Under the pieces are notes generated by a model that worked only from the letters and a program-made list of their open reading frames with translations, searched no databases and had not been told where the DNA came from. DNA of 64,000 bases from positions 1,426,001 through 1,490,000 of the forward strand of contig NZ_CP073578.1 of NCBI RefSeq assembly GCF_018199995.1, read 5' to 3'. The stretch comes from Photobacterium sp. GJ3 (GTDB lineage Bacteria > Pseudomonadota > Gammaproteobacteria > Enterobacterales > Vibrionaceae). Of this stretch, positions 37,698 through 47,499 are shown one piece after another. The position numbers and the translations under genes were made by a program. The first letter of the stretch is position 1. Every line of letters starts with the position of its first letter.

Positions 37698-37739
37698 GTG
37701 TCTCTGAAAATAAAAACTACCGTCATTCACTGTTTTATT

Positions 37740-38960
37740 TCACCGCTCCTCAACCACACGCACCACGGGTTTTTCCTTCCGTCGGGTAAAGGCAATCCCG
37801 GTGACCAGAACTGAAAACCCGAGACAGACCCACACCGGAAGTTGCGGGGAAATCACCACAGCACTTGCCAGCAGAGAGGCCAGACCATAACCCAGGGTGT
37901 GTGACATTGAAATCAAACCGGCGATTTTACCCGATTGATCCGGGTTGGTTTGGGTGGCCATGGACGTATAGGCGGGCACCAGTAAAGCAGCGCCAATCGC
38001 AGAGGCAACCATGGCGAGGGTAAAGATCCAGAATGCCGTGTTGAGAAAAAGCACAAAACCGATCAGCAGGGCAATGGCGCCCAATCGGTACATGGATTCG
38101 ATGCCAAGCTTTTTCTTTTTGATCACCAGCACCTGCGTCAGCAAAGTAAAGGCGGCGCTCAGTGTCAGCAGTAAACCAATGGCCTGACTGATCTCATCTG
38201 TGGTCCAGGTGGTGATTGAACCGATCAGAGGTGACAGACTGTATTGCAGTAAAGCCACAACGGCACAGAGCAGCAATCCCGTGAGGAGAAATGGCAGCAG
38301 GGAGACATCAGGCAATTTGCGTTGCTGCTGTGTTGTTGGTGGGGTTGTTGGCGTGAACACAGGTTTCGGCAGCCAGCAGGCGCCAAGGAAAGCAACGACC
38401 GGAAATGCGACCATCAGTATCAGCGGTGCGTAAATATGAAGTTTGAGCGCGCCCATCGCCAATAAGGGACCAACCAAACGACCTGTACTTAACCCGATAC
38501 TGACCGAAGTAATGGCCTGCAGTCGATGCTGACTGCCACAAAGTAAAATCGCCCAATGCTGGCTGGCGGGCACCATGCCAGCCACGGTACAGCCGTAAAT
38601 AATCCGTGCGAGAACCAATCCGGCCAGCCACAGGTAGGTTTGTTCGCTGAATGTATCACTCAGAGCGGTGAAGATCAGCAGCAGCAGGAAGCTGATCGCC
38701 ATACCTGCCAAGGCTTGCAGCACAACACCTTTGGGACCGTTTCGGTCACTGTAGCTGCCCCAGAAAGGCGCAGCGGGCAGGAACAGGAAACTGCCGATTG
38801 CAATCACCACCGACCAGGTGGGCAAGCCAAACGCTGAGTGTTCCACCAAAAAGGGGAGCGAGACCAGCAAACCGTTTTGCCCGATGCCCATTAAGGCGGC
38901 GATCAGGCCGATCAGTGTCAGATGAAGTCGATGAGAGGGACGGCTGGCATCTTGGGTCAT
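37740..38960 (-). CDS. MFS exporter, putative siderophore exporter
   Basis: The 406-residue protein has about twelve transmembrane helices and the DHA1 pattern, with APFWGSYSDRNGPKGVVLQ after helix 2 and ARIIYGCTVAGMVPASQHW in helix 4. The ATG at 38960 follows AAGGA. It is divergent from the siderophore importer genes across a Fur-like box at 39079, so it should respond to iron. Export of aerobactin is inferred from this context; other drug exporters share the fold. Confidence 0.8.
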   Translation of the reverse strand: MTQDASRPSHRLHLTLIGLIAALMGIGQNGLLVSLPFLVEHSAFGLPTWSVVIAIGSFLFLPAAPFWGSYSDRNGPKGVVLQALAGMAISFLLLLIFTALSDTFSEQTYLWLAGLVLARIIYGCTVAGMVPASQHWAILLCGSQHRLQAITSVSIGLSTGRLVGPLLAMGALKLHIYAPLILMVAFPVVAFLGACWLPKPVFTPTTPPTTQQQRKLPDVSLLPFLLTGLLLCAVVALLQYSLSPLIGSITTWTTDEISQAIGLLLTLSAAFTLLTQVLVIKKKKLGIESMYRLGAIALLIGFVLFLNTAFWIFTLAMVASAIGAALLVPAYTSMATQTNPDQSGKIAGLISMSHTLGYGLASLLASAVVISPQLPVWVCLGFSVLVTGIAFTRRKEKPVVRVVEER

Positions 38961-39078
38961 GGTTCCTTCCTGATTGGAATGTAGAGAGAGTGCAGCGAAC
39001 CTGCATAAAAACAAAGGAGAACTATTCGTGTTCTCATTCGATTTGGTGACGGGTATCCTACATATAAATATTGAATCT

Positions 39079-39097
39079 GAAAACTATTATCATTCAC
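39079..39097 (-). promoter_or_regulatory. Fur box between the MFS exporter and the importer operon
   Basis: Read on the minus strand the site GTGAATGATAATAGTTTTC matches the Fur consensus at 14 of 19 positions, with an unbroken AATGATAAT core. It can control both divergent units. Confidence 0.7.
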
Positions 39098-39151
39098 AGC
39101 CTGCTATGGTAGAGTGCGTCAAATCTGTTGTGCAACCCGTTTATCTCATTC

Positions 39152-39919
39152 ATGTACCAACTTATTGACGCTGCCTTCGACGTCGAGGGAAAGCGGATTC
39201 TTCATCCGACCTCACTCTCATTTCAACCCGGAAAAGTGACCACCTTGCTGGGCCATAACGGTTGCGGTAAATCAACCCTGATGAAACTGCTCAGCCGGCA
39301 AAATACGCCCTCATCCGGACAAGTGTTGTTGAATGGCGATCCTGTCTGTCAGTTAGACAGTAAAAAGTTTGCACTGAATGTTGCTTATTTGCCTCAACAC
39401 CCGCCCATCACCGATGGCGTTACAGTTCGGGAACTGGTGTGCTTTGGTCGTTATCCTTGGAAAGGGGCATTTGGTCGTTACAGTCAGGAAGATTACAACC
39501 TCGTGGATGAAGCAATTGAACGGGTCGGACTGACGCCATTTTCAGCACGTTTTGTTGCCACGCTATCCGGTGGCGAGCGGCAGCGGGCTTGGGTGGCGAT
39601 GCTGCTGGCACAACAGAGCAAATGTATTTTGCTGGATGAGCCGACTTCTGCACTGGATGTGGCGCATCAGTACGAATTGCTGCATTTGATCCGGGAATTG
39701 AACCAAACGTTAGGGCTGACCGTGATCATGGTGTTGCATGATGTCAACATGGCGGCGAAGTTCAGCGATCATCTGATTGCCTTACACTCCGGTGAAGTGA
39801 TTGCGCAGGGGACACCTGAAGCCATGATGACCCCGGAGACGCTCCGAGAAATCTACGGTATGGAGCTGGCTCTCTTCCAGCATCCGCAAACGGGGCAGCC
39901 CATCAGTTACATTCCATAA
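39152..39919 (+). CDS. ferric siderophore ABC importer ATPase, FhuC/MatC-like
   Basis: The 255-residue ATPase has Walker A GHNGCGKST, signature LSGGERQRAWVAMLL, Walker B CILLDEPTSALD and H-loop VLHD, in the FhuC/FecE branch (GKRILHPTSLSFQPGKVTTLLG near the start). The start ATG at 39152 matches the family N-terminus, although no clear ribosome site is visible. It is followed by a binding protein gene after 21 bases and then the permease. The order ATPase, binding protein, fused permease matches the mat genes next to iuc in Vibrio mimicus. Confidence 0.9.
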   Translation: MYQLIDAAFDVEGKRILHPTSLSFQPGKVTTLLGHNGCGKSTLMKLLSRQNTPSSGQVLLNGDPVCQLDSKKFALNVAYLPQHPPITDGVTVRELVCFGRYPWKGAFGRYSQEDYNLVDEAIERVGLTPFSARFVATLSGGERQRAWVAMLLAQQSKCILLDEPTSALDVAHQYELLHLIRELNQTLGLTVIMVLHDVNMAAKFSDHLIALHSGEVIAQGTPEAMMTPETLREIYGMELALFQHPQTGQPISYIP

Positions 39920-39940
39920 CAACAAGAACAGGGAAAGACA

Positions 39941-40834
39941 GTGAAAAAATTCATTGCATTGTTTGTCGCAGTCTTTGCGATTCAGGCTGAGGCCATGACC
40001 GTTCAGCATGAACTGGGTGACGTTGAGATTGCTCAGATTCCCCAAAAAGTCGTGACCCTGGACTGGGCACTGACAGAAACCGTACTGAGTCTGGGCGTGA
40101 CCCCCGTCGGTGTCGCTGATCAAGCAGGCTACCGGACTTGGGTCGGAGAGCCACAATTACCAGACGCTGCAAAGAATGTGGGCTCGCGTCGCGAACCGAA
40201 TCTGGAACTGCTGGCCGAGATGAAGCCGGATGTCATTTTAATCAGCGAACACATGAGCCCGGTGTACCAGCAACTCAGCGCGATTGCACCAACGCTGGTC
40301 TATTCGGTGTACAACAAGGCCAAAACACCGTTGAACAATGCTGTGAGCATCACGCGTCAGTTAGGTTGGGTACTTGGCAAAGAAACGCAGGCGAATCAGG
40401 TGATTGAGCACACCATGGCCGTATTAAAAACCAATGGTGATGCTGTGAAAGCTTCGGATTCGGGTCATAAACCTCTGATGTTCATCCGTTTTATTAATGA
40501 TAAAACCCTTCGCATCCACAGTGAGGGATCACTGGCACAGGATACAATTTCGGCCATGGGGCTGAAAAATGACTGGCAGGAACCCACCAATCTCTGGGGC
40601 TTTACAACAGCTGGTATAGAAAAAATGGCGGAACATCAGTCCAGCAATGTCATGATTTTCGGCCCTCTGAAAGCCGAAGAGCGACAGAAACTGACTGCAT
40701 CGCCTTTGTGGCAGGCCATGGCATTTACCCGCGACAATGCTGTTTATGAATTGCCTGCAATCTGGACCTTCGGCGGACTGGTCTCTGTACAGCGTTTCAG
40801 CGATCACATCACTCAACAACTCACGAATCACTGA
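39941..40834 (+). CDS. periplasmic hydroxamate siderophore-binding protein, FhuD/MatD-like
   Basis: The 297-residue protein has a signal peptide (MKKFIALFVAVFAIQAEA) and a class III binding-protein fold. Typical parts include QKVVTLDWALTETVLSLGVTPVGVAD, SRREPNLELLAEMKPDVILIS and the closing VYELPAIWTFGGLVSVQRFSD. It would bring ferric aerobactin to the permease. Its stop overlaps the permease start by one base (TGATG). Confidence 0.9.
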   Translation: MKKFIALFVAVFAIQAEAMTVQHELGDVEIAQIPQKVVTLDWALTETVLSLGVTPVGVADQAGYRTWVGEPQLPDAAKNVGSRREPNLELLAEMKPDVILISEHMSPVYQQLSAIAPTLVYSVYNKAKTPLNNAVSITRQLGWVLGKETQANQVIEHTMAVLKTNGDAVKASDSGHKPLMFIRFINDKTLRIHSEGSLAQDTISAMGLKNDWQEPTNLWGFTTAGIEKMAEHQSSNVMIFGPLKAEERQKLTASPLWQAMAFTRDNAVYELPAIWTFGGLVSVQRFSDHITQQLTNH

Positions 40835-42837
40835 TGCAGTCACAAGTTTCATCCATCCGAATGTTCATCCGATCGGGCGGAATTGCCCGGTCGTTTTTTG
40901 TGTGTGGCCTTTTACTGACCATCCTGGGTTATCTGCTCAATCTGACTGTGCCTTATGCGCAGGGGCTTCCTTTACTCTGGCAGACGCTGTTTCATTATGA
41001 TCCGGCCAATTATCAGCACCTGATTGTTCATCTCACTTATCTGCCACGATTAAGCGTGGCCGTTTTATGTGGTTTTTCTCTCGCCGTTGCCGGTGCCGTG
41101 ATGCAGTTTGTTCTGCGTAACCCGATTGCATCACCGACCACACTGGGCGTGGCGTCCGGGGCAGAACTTGGCATGGTGCTGGGTATTCTGCTGTTACCGG
41201 CTTCTTTGCATGTTTCTGCTTTTATTCCTGCATTTCTGGGCGGCTGTCTGGCGACGGCTCTGGTCTTCCTGCTGTCGGCGAAGCGGGGGTTTGCCCCCGT
41301 GCACATGGTTCTGGCCGGGATGGTGATCAGCCTGTTCTTTGGTTCCGTGAACACCATGCTGCTGTTACTGCATGAGCAAAAATTGGCCTCTGTTTTTGTG
41401 TGGGGAGCCGGATCGCTCAATCAAAATGGCTGGACATCGGTTCAGACGTTACTGCCCATGACGGTGCTGCCTTTGGGGGTGCTGATGTTGTTACAGCGGC
41501 CACTGGCATCGCTTCAGTTGGGAGAAGGCGTTGCGAAATCTCTGGGCGTGAATGTTAAACAAATCAAAGTGTTGTGTTTAGGTCTGGCCATCTTTATGAC
41601 GGCTGCCGTGGTCAGTGAAGTCGGTTTGATTGGATTTGTGGGGATCGTTGCACCAGCCCTTGCAAGAATGATGGGCATGCGAAAGCTTTATCTGCAAATT
41701 CTGGTGAGCGGCGTGTTGGGATCCCTGATGCTTTTGCTGGCAGATCTGCTCATTCAGCCATTTTCAGGGGTTGGCGGAGAAATGCTGCCCACCGGTGCCA
41801 TGACGGCGCTGATCGGCGCACCGTTTCTGTTGTGGTTACTCCGTCGGAAAACCATGCAGTCCGAATTGCGGGCAAGGGAAGAAGCCGTTCCCCAGTATCA
41901 TCAAAGAGATTTTCATCAGACAGCCTGGTGTTTAACCGCGTTTGCTGTGTTTTGTGTGATCGCTGCGATAACGCTTGGCAAAGGGCAGCAGGGCTGGGCG
42001 TTAACCTTGTCTGACGCTGCCTGGGAGTATCGTGCCCCCAGAGTCATGGTTGCTTTGCTTGCAGGGGTGGGACTGGCACTGGCCGGCACCATCATCCAGC
42101 GTGTGACAACCAATCCCATGGCGAGTCCGGAAGTTTTGGGCATCAGCTCTGGTGCCGCCCTCGCGCTGGTGATCGGGGCGATGATGGGCATTTCAGTTCA
42201 GCGGCATGAACAGGTCTTGCTGGGCACTGCGGGTGCTTTACTTGCGACCGGCGTGATTTGGTTCATGGGGAAACGACACAAGTTCGCACCCACGCAAACC
42301 TTGTTAACCGGGATTGCGCTCAGTGCTGGACTGGATGCTTTTCTCCGGATTGCGATGACATCCGGGCAAGACAATGTCAGAGCATTGCTGACCTGGTTGT
42401 CGGGGTCAACCTATCTGGTTTCAACGCAGGATGTGCTTTTGCTGACGGTCGGTGTTGGTCTTTTGCTTGTTGTGACGCTGTCACTCAGCAGGTGGATTGA
42501 TTTAATCGGGCTGGGTGAGGTGAGTGCAACCAGTGTCGGGATTGACTGTAAACGTGTGCGTCAGTGTTTATTGTTGCTGGTTGCCGCGCTGACAACACTC
42601 TGCACCATTGTCATTGGCCCGCTGAGTTTTGTGGGCTTGCTGGCCCCACATATGGCGCGTTCACTCAATCAGTACTCAGCGTTTCGTCAGCTGACCATTG
42701 CCTGTCTGCTGGGGGGCTGTCTGATGGTGATCGCAGATTGGATCGGACGTAATTTATGGTTCCCCTGGCAATTTCCGGCAGGATTGCTGGCATCCGTTAT
42801 TGGGGGAGGATATTTCTTGTACCTCATGCGGAAATGA
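40834..42837 (+). CDS. ferric siderophore ABC permease, fused FhuB/MatB-like
   Basis: The 667-residue membrane protein is an internal duplication of a FecCD-type permease with about twenty helices. Each half repeats the same motif: NPIASPTTLGVASGAELG at about 91-108 and NPMASPEVLGISSGAALA near 428-445, and the loops GFVGIVAPALARMM and SFVGLLAPHMARSL that contact the ATPase. One chain thus supplies both transmembrane subunits, as in FhuB. A terminator at 42870 closes this operon. Confidence 0.93.
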   Translation: MQSQVSSIRMFIRSGGIARSFFVCGLLLTILGYLLNLTVPYAQGLPLLWQTLFHYDPANYQHLIVHLTYLPRLSVAVLCGFSLAVAGAVMQFVLRNPIASPTTLGVASGAELGMVLGILLLPASLHVSAFIPAFLGGCLATALVFLLSAKRGFAPVHMVLAGMVISLFFGSVNTMLLLLHEQKLASVFVWGAGSLNQNGWTSVQTLLPMTVLPLGVLMLLQRPLASLQLGEGVAKSLGVNVKQIKVLCLGLAIFMTAAVVSEVGLIGFVGIVAPALARMMGMRKLYLQILVSGVLGSLMLLLADLLIQPFSGVGGEMLPTGAMTALIGAPFLLWLLRRKTMQSELRAREEAVPQYHQRDFHQTAWCLTAFAVFCVIAAITLGKGQQGWALTLSDAAWEYRAPRVMVALLAGVGLALAGTIIQRVTTNPMASPEVLGISSGAALALVIGAMMGISVQRHEQVLLGTAGALLATGVIWFMGKRHKFAPTQTLLTGIALSAGLDAFLRIAMTSGQDNVRALLTWLSGSTYLVSTQDVLLLTVGVGLLLVVTLSLSRWIDLIGLGEVSATSVGIDCKRVRQCLLLLVAALTTLCTIVIGPLSFVGLLAPHMARSLNQYSAFRQLTIACLLGGCLMVIADWIGRNLWFPWQFPAGLLASVIGGGYFLYLMRK

Positions 42838-42869
42838 TCTGATCCTTTTTCCATACATTTCGTCATGAT

Positions 42870-42896
42870 AAGCCAGCGTGAATCGCTGGCTTTTTT
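42870..42896 (+). terminator. Rho-independent terminator of the importer operon
   Basis: A perfect stem AAGCCAGCG/CGCTGGCTT with a five-base loop is followed by T. It separates the importer unit from iucABCD. Confidence 0.85.
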
Positions 42897-42992
42897 ATGC
42901 CTGAAGCGCCACATTCGGCGTTGAATTCATCGGTTTAAAGCAACGCTGAAAATTTAAAGGAGAATTCACATAAAAGTTATTGATTATGTTTT

Positions 42993-43007
42993 TGAGAATC
43001 ATTAGCA
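42993..43007 (+). promoter_or_regulatory. Fur box upstream of iucA
   Basis: TGAGAATCATTAGCA matches the 7-1-7 Fur inverted repeat TGATAATCATTATCA at 13 of 15 positions, 30 bases before the iucA start. Confidence 0.75.
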
Positions 43008-43037
43008 TTTGACATCATTGTTAAATGTAATGAGTAA

Positions 43038-44825
43038 ATGATGAAAATACATAACGATTCGAATGAGATGTCAGTGGCTGGTCAGCATGATGTGGCTGCT
43101 GCATGTTTCCTTAATGCCCTTGCCCGCGAGTGCCGGGCGATTCAGTTTGAAACAATTTCAGGTGAAACCAGTTACATCATTCCGCTGTCGGCTGAACGCC
43201 GTATCCGCATTCCACTTAAGTATTATTCTGAGTTAGGCGTTCATGAGTATCGTTTTCCGGCGTGTCTGGAAAGTCAGATATCGGAGGCCATTTCATTTCA
43301 GGATGTGATGGCACTGATTCTTGCGGAGCAGGCTTTAGTCGGCCTGGTGACGGATGAGCAGAAGCACATTTTTACAACGCGCGTTCTGGAAAGTCACCGC
43401 AATACTTACGCTGCCGCCAGCCAGAATCCTTATGGTGAAACACTGTTTACGCAAGCTCTGAATTTTCAGCAGGCAGAACAGGGACTGTTGATTGGCCATT
43501 CTTTCCATCCGGCACCCAAAAGCCGCGAGCAGTTCAGCCAGGAAGATGCGAAAAAGTTCTCCCCTGAATTCGGCGGTCATTTTCCGCTGCGCTGGCTCGC
43601 TGTCGATGCATCCATCGTGATCTCAGGCAGTTCAGCGGATCAATCGGTTGCCGCACGAATGAACAGTCTGCTTGATGCGGATACGGCCTTTCCGGCGGAG
43701 ATGCGCACTCAACTGAGCGACAATCAGGTACTGCTGCCAGCGCATCCCTGGCAGTGGCAGGTGTTCAGTCAGCATCCGGATGTGATTGATTATTGTGACG
43801 CCGGATTAATTCGGGATCTGGGCGAAGCGGGGTCGGACTGGTATCCGACGTCTTCAACCCGTTCACTCTATGCACCAGCGTTGCCTTATATGCTGAAGTT
43901 CTCGCTGAGTGTCAAACTGACGAACTCAATCCGGAACCTTTCCGTGAAAGAAGTGATTCGTGGCACCCGCCTGAATCAACTGTTTGCCGACACTGGCATT
44001 CAGGATGTACTGGGGAAAGGGGAAGGATTCCAGCTGATGCAGGAACCGGCTTACCTTGGACTGATCGATAAAAATGGTCAAGCCATTGATGAGTCGCTGG
44101 TGGCGTTTCGTGACAACCCACTGGCAGACAAAGTGGATGAAGAGGCGGTTGTTCTGGCGACGCTGGCACAACAAAACCCATTTGGCGGGCACAGCCTGCT
44201 GGCAAACCGGGTTGCGGCTTATGCTGCTGGTCAGCATATCGATCTGGAGCAAGCAGCCAAAGCTTGGTTTGCCGCGTATTGCCAGCATTGTGTGCTGCCG
44301 TTGTTCAACCTGCAGGCCAACCATGGCGTGGTTTTTCTCGCACATCAGCAAAACATTGTGATGCAGCTGAAAGACGGCTTCCCAGTCGGTATGTATTACC
44401 GGGATTGCCAGGGCACCGGCTATACAGATCTTGCGTTTGAGCGGTTCCCTGAGGCGCTGAGCGATACCAAGCAAGACATTGAGAATTACTGGAATCAGGA
44501 CAAAGTCCGCCGGTATTTCGCTTATTACCTGATTATTAACTCAACGTTCAATGTGATCGGTGCAATCGGTGCTGGTACTGGTGTTGATGAAATGGCACTG
44601 GTTGCGATTCTGCGTGACCAATTGGAAGCGCTGAAAGCCAGTGGTGTTCGTGATTCAGCCTGTCTGGACTACGTGCTGAGTGACGAAGGTCTGTGCTGCA
44701 AAGGAAACTTCTACTGCTACCTGCAGAATTTCAATGAAAACTCCATTCCGGATCCTGCCGTGATTTATTTTGATTTAGCCAACCCACTCATCCAAGCCAA
44801 GGAGGCACTTCATGCATCATGCTAA
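43038..44825 (+). CDS. iucA: aerobactin synthetase IucA (NIS synthetase)
   Basis: The 595-residue NIS synthetase joins N6-acetyl-N6-hydroxylysine to citrate in the first condensation of aerobactin synthesis. Family motifs match E. coli IucA closely: GHSFHPAPKSREQFSQEDAK at about 154-173, LPAHPWQWQVF, the SSTRSLYAPALPYMLKFSLS stretch, LSVKEVIRGTRL, and AHQQNIVMQLKDGFPVG with GMYYRDCQG. Two ATG codons stand in tandem at the start and no strong ribosome site is visible. It is first in iucABCD behind a Fur box, and its end overlaps iucB. Confidence 0.95.
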   Translation: MMKIHNDSNEMSVAGQHDVAAACFLNALARECRAIQFETISGETSYIIPLSAERRIRIPLKYYSELGVHEYRFPACLESQISEAISFQDVMALILAEQALVGLVTDEQKHIFTTRVLESHRNTYAAASQNPYGETLFTQALNFQQAEQGLLIGHSFHPAPKSREQFSQEDAKKFSPEFGGHFPLRWLAVDASIVISGSSADQSVAARMNSLLDADTAFPAEMRTQLSDNQVLLPAHPWQWQVFSQHPDVIDYCDAGLIRDLGEAGSDWYPTSSTRSLYAPALPYMLKFSLSVKLTNSIRNLSVKEVIRGTRLNQLFADTGIQDVLGKGEGFQLMQEPAYLGLIDKNGQAIDESLVAFRDNPLADKVDEEAVVLATLAQQNPFGGHSLLANRVAAYAAGQHIDLEQAAKAWFAAYCQHCVLPLFNLQANHGVVFLAHQQNIVMQLKDGFPVGMYYRDCQGTGYTDLAFERFPEALSDTKQDIENYWNQDKVRRYFAYYLIINSTFNVIGAIGAGTGVDEMALVAILRDQLEALKASGVRDSACLDYVLSDEGLCCKGNFYCYLQNFNENSIPDPAVIYFDLANPLIQAKEALHASC

Positions 44826-45735
44826 GACTTTTCAAATCACGGAAGCGCAGGGGGAAGGGGTTTGGATTCAGCTGACGTTATCTGAGGCGGATTTTCAAAA
44901 CCCGGCAGTCATCGGGCAGCTCTATGAGGATCTGGATCATGAATTCAGTCAGCAGCTGGAATGTGATCGCTTCTTCATTGATGCACCTCGGGATCTGTTT
45001 GCCCATGTTGCCGCACTGTTGCCTTTGAGTGAAGGCAACCTGCTGTATAAATCCATGTTTTATCAGTTGCCGCTGCACTGGCATTTACATAAGCCGTCCA
45101 GTCTGTTTCCACGGATTGAAGTTCAGTCCAATCCTCAATACCGGCACCATCCGTTGCGTCCTGCAAAACCGACGGGCACCGTCTATCAGCGCGATGACCA
45201 TCAGGCTGAGGTGACCATTTCATTCCGCGTGTTTGAGATGGAACGAGACTTAGACCGCTTTGTTCGCTGGATGAACGATCCCCGTGTTGCTCATTTCTGG
45301 GAGCAGGCCTGGAGCCGGGAAAAGTTGCAGGAGTTTGCACAATCTCGCTTGAACGATGCCCATATTCTGCCATTAATCGGCGAGTTCAACGGTGAGGCCT
45401 TTGGCTATGTGGAAGCTTACTGGGTGAGCGAAGATCGTCTTGCGCCTTACTATGATGTGCAGCCTTACGACCGCGGGATTCACTTGCTGGTGGGTGAAGA
45501 TCAATTCCGTGGCCCGCGTTACTTTAACTGCTGGATGCGCGCCATCAGTCATTACCTCTTCATTGATGATCTGCGCACAACCCGGATTGTGCTGGAGCCC
45601 CGTGCGGATAATCAGCGCTTGTTTAACCGGATCAAAGAAGTGGGATACCAGAAGCAGTTCGAGTTCAACTTCCCGCACAAACGTTCAGCCTTCCTGATGC
45701 TTGAGCGAAACGCCTTCTTTGGAGAACAGTGGTAA
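44812..45735 (+). CDS. iucB: N6-hydroxylysine acetyltransferase IucB
   Basis: The 307-residue GNAT-type enzyme transfers acetyl from acetyl-CoA to N6-hydroxylysine. The C-terminal domain includes RFVRWMNDPRVAHFWEQAW, GEAFGYVEAYWVSEDRL and RTTRIVLEPRADNQRLFNRI, as in siderophore acyltransferases. AAGGAGG at 44799-44805 gives a strong start within the iucA 3' end. It shares a base with the start of iucC, so the operon is tightly coupled. Confidence 0.94.
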   Translation: MHHAKTFQITEAQGEGVWIQLTLSEADFQNPAVIGQLYEDLDHEFSQQLECDRFFIDAPRDLFAHVAALLPLSEGNLLYKSMFYQLPLHWHLHKPSSLFPRIEVQSNPQYRHHPLRPAKPTGTVYQRDDHQAEVTISFRVFEMERDLDRFVRWMNDPRVAHFWEQAWSREKLQEFAQSRLNDAHILPLIGEFNGEAFGYVEAYWVSEDRLAPYYDVQPYDRGIHLLVGEDQFRGPRYFNCWMRAISHYLFIDDLRTTRIVLEPRADNQRLFNRIKEVGYQKQFEFNFPHKRSAFLMLERNAFFGEQW

Positions 45736-47489
45736 TGATGCAACAGGCAATTCAACAATACTGGCCTAAGGCGAACCGCGCCATCGTCGCCAAAATGATC
45801 AGCGAGTTTGCTTATGAGCAGGCATTTCGTTTTGAGGTCACTAAATCGGGTTATGAGCTGAAGCTGGATAACGATGTTCATTATCAGTTTCGGGGGAAGG
45901 AAAACATTTGGGGGCAAGTGGTGATTGAACCTGAGTCCGTGACCCGAACGCCAGCCATTGAGCCCGTCCTGGCCACGCAGTTCATGATGGATATTCAATC
46001 CTTACTGAATATGCCGGATGAAGCGATGGCAGAGCATTTCGAAGATCTCAATGCGACCTTGCTGGGCGACTGTAAATTGGCCGCGAAAAAGCAGCGCCTG
46101 ACCGCGAAGGATCTGACGCAGCTGAGCTGCGAATTACAACAAACCTATTTTGATGGACATCCGAAATTTGCATTTAACAAAGGACGCAGAGGTTGGGGGA
46201 CGGACGATTTAGATTTGTATGCACCGGAATCTCAGCGAGCATTTCAACTGGGCTGGGTGGCAGTTCATCATGATATTCTGCAGCAGTCGACGAATGAAAC
46301 CACGCGTTGGGAACAGCTGCTTGAATCTGCGATGACAGACGTTGAGCTAGACAAGCTGGCCCGGGCATTGGATGCATTTGACGTCGAACCGCAGGATTAC
46401 ACCATCATTCCAGTGCATCCCTGGCAGTGGTCTCAAAAGCTGTCGTTGCTGTTTATGCGGGAAATGGCAGAGAAAAGCCTGCTGTATCTGGGTGTATACG
46501 GCGACCATTTCCTGCCACAGCTTTCGATCCGAACGCTGAGCAATGTGTCGCGGCCGCAGGGCTACGACATCAAGCTGCCGCTGACCATTATGAACACCTC
46601 CTGTTATCGGGGAATTCCAGGGCGCTACATTCTGGCAGGTCCGATGGCATCAGACTGGATTGATCAGATTTTTCAAACGGATCCGCTGCTGAGCGGAAAA
46701 GGTGCTGAAGTCTTGCAGGAGCCAGCCGCAGCTTATGCATCACAAGCTGATTATCAGCGTCTGGCACAAGCGCCGTATCGTTATCATGAGCTGTTGGGTG
46801 TGATCTGGCGGGAATCGCTGGCATCGAAACTGAAAGACAATGAAACCGCCATCCTGATGGCAGCGCTGATGGAATCTGACGGCCAGGGACATCCCCTGAT
46901 TGGCGAGTACATTGCCGCGTCTGGACTCTCGACGGATGCATGGCTGACCCGGTTATTTGATGCTGTGGTGATTCCGTTCTACCACTTACTGACCAAGTAC
47001 GGTGTGTCCCTCATTGCGCACGGTCAGAACATCACCATCGTGATGGAGAATCATGCGCCGAAACGTATTTTACTGAAAGACTTTCAGGGAGATATGCGTT
47101 TGGTTGAGCGTGAATTGCCGGAGCAAGCTTCGCTGCATCCAGCGGTGAAAGCAGCCACAGTTCGTCTGCCGGAAGAACTGATTATTCATGATTTACAGAC
47201 CGGACATTTTGTGACGGTGCTGCGCTTCATCTCACCACTTCTGGAAAAGCTGGGGTATCCGGAAAACCACTTTTACCGATTACTGGGCAACCGGATTCAG
47301 CATCACATGGAACAACATCCTGAACTTGCTGACAGGTTTGAGCGTTTGGATTTGTTTAAGCCGCGGATTTTGCGCCTTGGCTTAAATCTGGCGAAGTTCC
47401 GCCACAGTACAGACAGCAGTGCATCCCGGATGTTACCGGATATGGATGACATGCTCGACAACCCGCTCGTTTTGGCTCAAGAAAAATAA
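45735..47489 (+). CDS. iucC: aerobactin synthase IucC (NIS synthetase)
   Basis: The 584-residue NIS synthetase performs the second condensation to give aerobactin. It matches E. coli IucC in long stretches: HPKFAFNKGRRGWG, PVHPWQWSQKL, LPLTIMNTSCYRGIPGRYI, IAHGQNITIVMENHAPKRIL and LIHDLQTGHFVTVLRFISPL. The ATG at 45735 is chosen because GGAG lies 10 bases upstream; a GTG six bases earlier also fits the frame. This match is stronger to IucC than to other NIS enzymes and identifies the product as aerobactin. Confidence 0.95.
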   Translation: MMQQAIQQYWPKANRAIVAKMISEFAYEQAFRFEVTKSGYELKLDNDVHYQFRGKENIWGQVVIEPESVTRTPAIEPVLATQFMMDIQSLLNMPDEAMAEHFEDLNATLLGDCKLAAKKQRLTAKDLTQLSCELQQTYFDGHPKFAFNKGRRGWGTDDLDLYAPESQRAFQLGWVAVHHDILQQSTNETTRWEQLLESAMTDVELDKLARALDAFDVEPQDYTIIPVHPWQWSQKLSLLFMREMAEKSLLYLGVYGDHFLPQLSIRTLSNVSRPQGYDIKLPLTIMNTSCYRGIPGRYILAGPMASDWIDQIFQTDPLLSGKGAEVLQEPAAAYASQADYQRLAQAPYRYHELLGVIWRESLASKLKDNETAILMAALMESDGQGHPLIGEYIAASGLSTDAWLTRLFDAVVIPFYHLLTKYGVSLIAHGQNITIVMENHAPKRILLKDFQGDMRLVERELPEQASLHPAVKAATVRLPEELIIHDLQTGHFVTVLRFISPLLEKLGYPENHFYRLLGNRIQHHMEQHPELADRFERLDLFKPRILRLGLNLAKFRHSTDSSASRMLPDMDDMLDNPLVLAQEK

Positions 47490-47499
47490 GGAAATCATC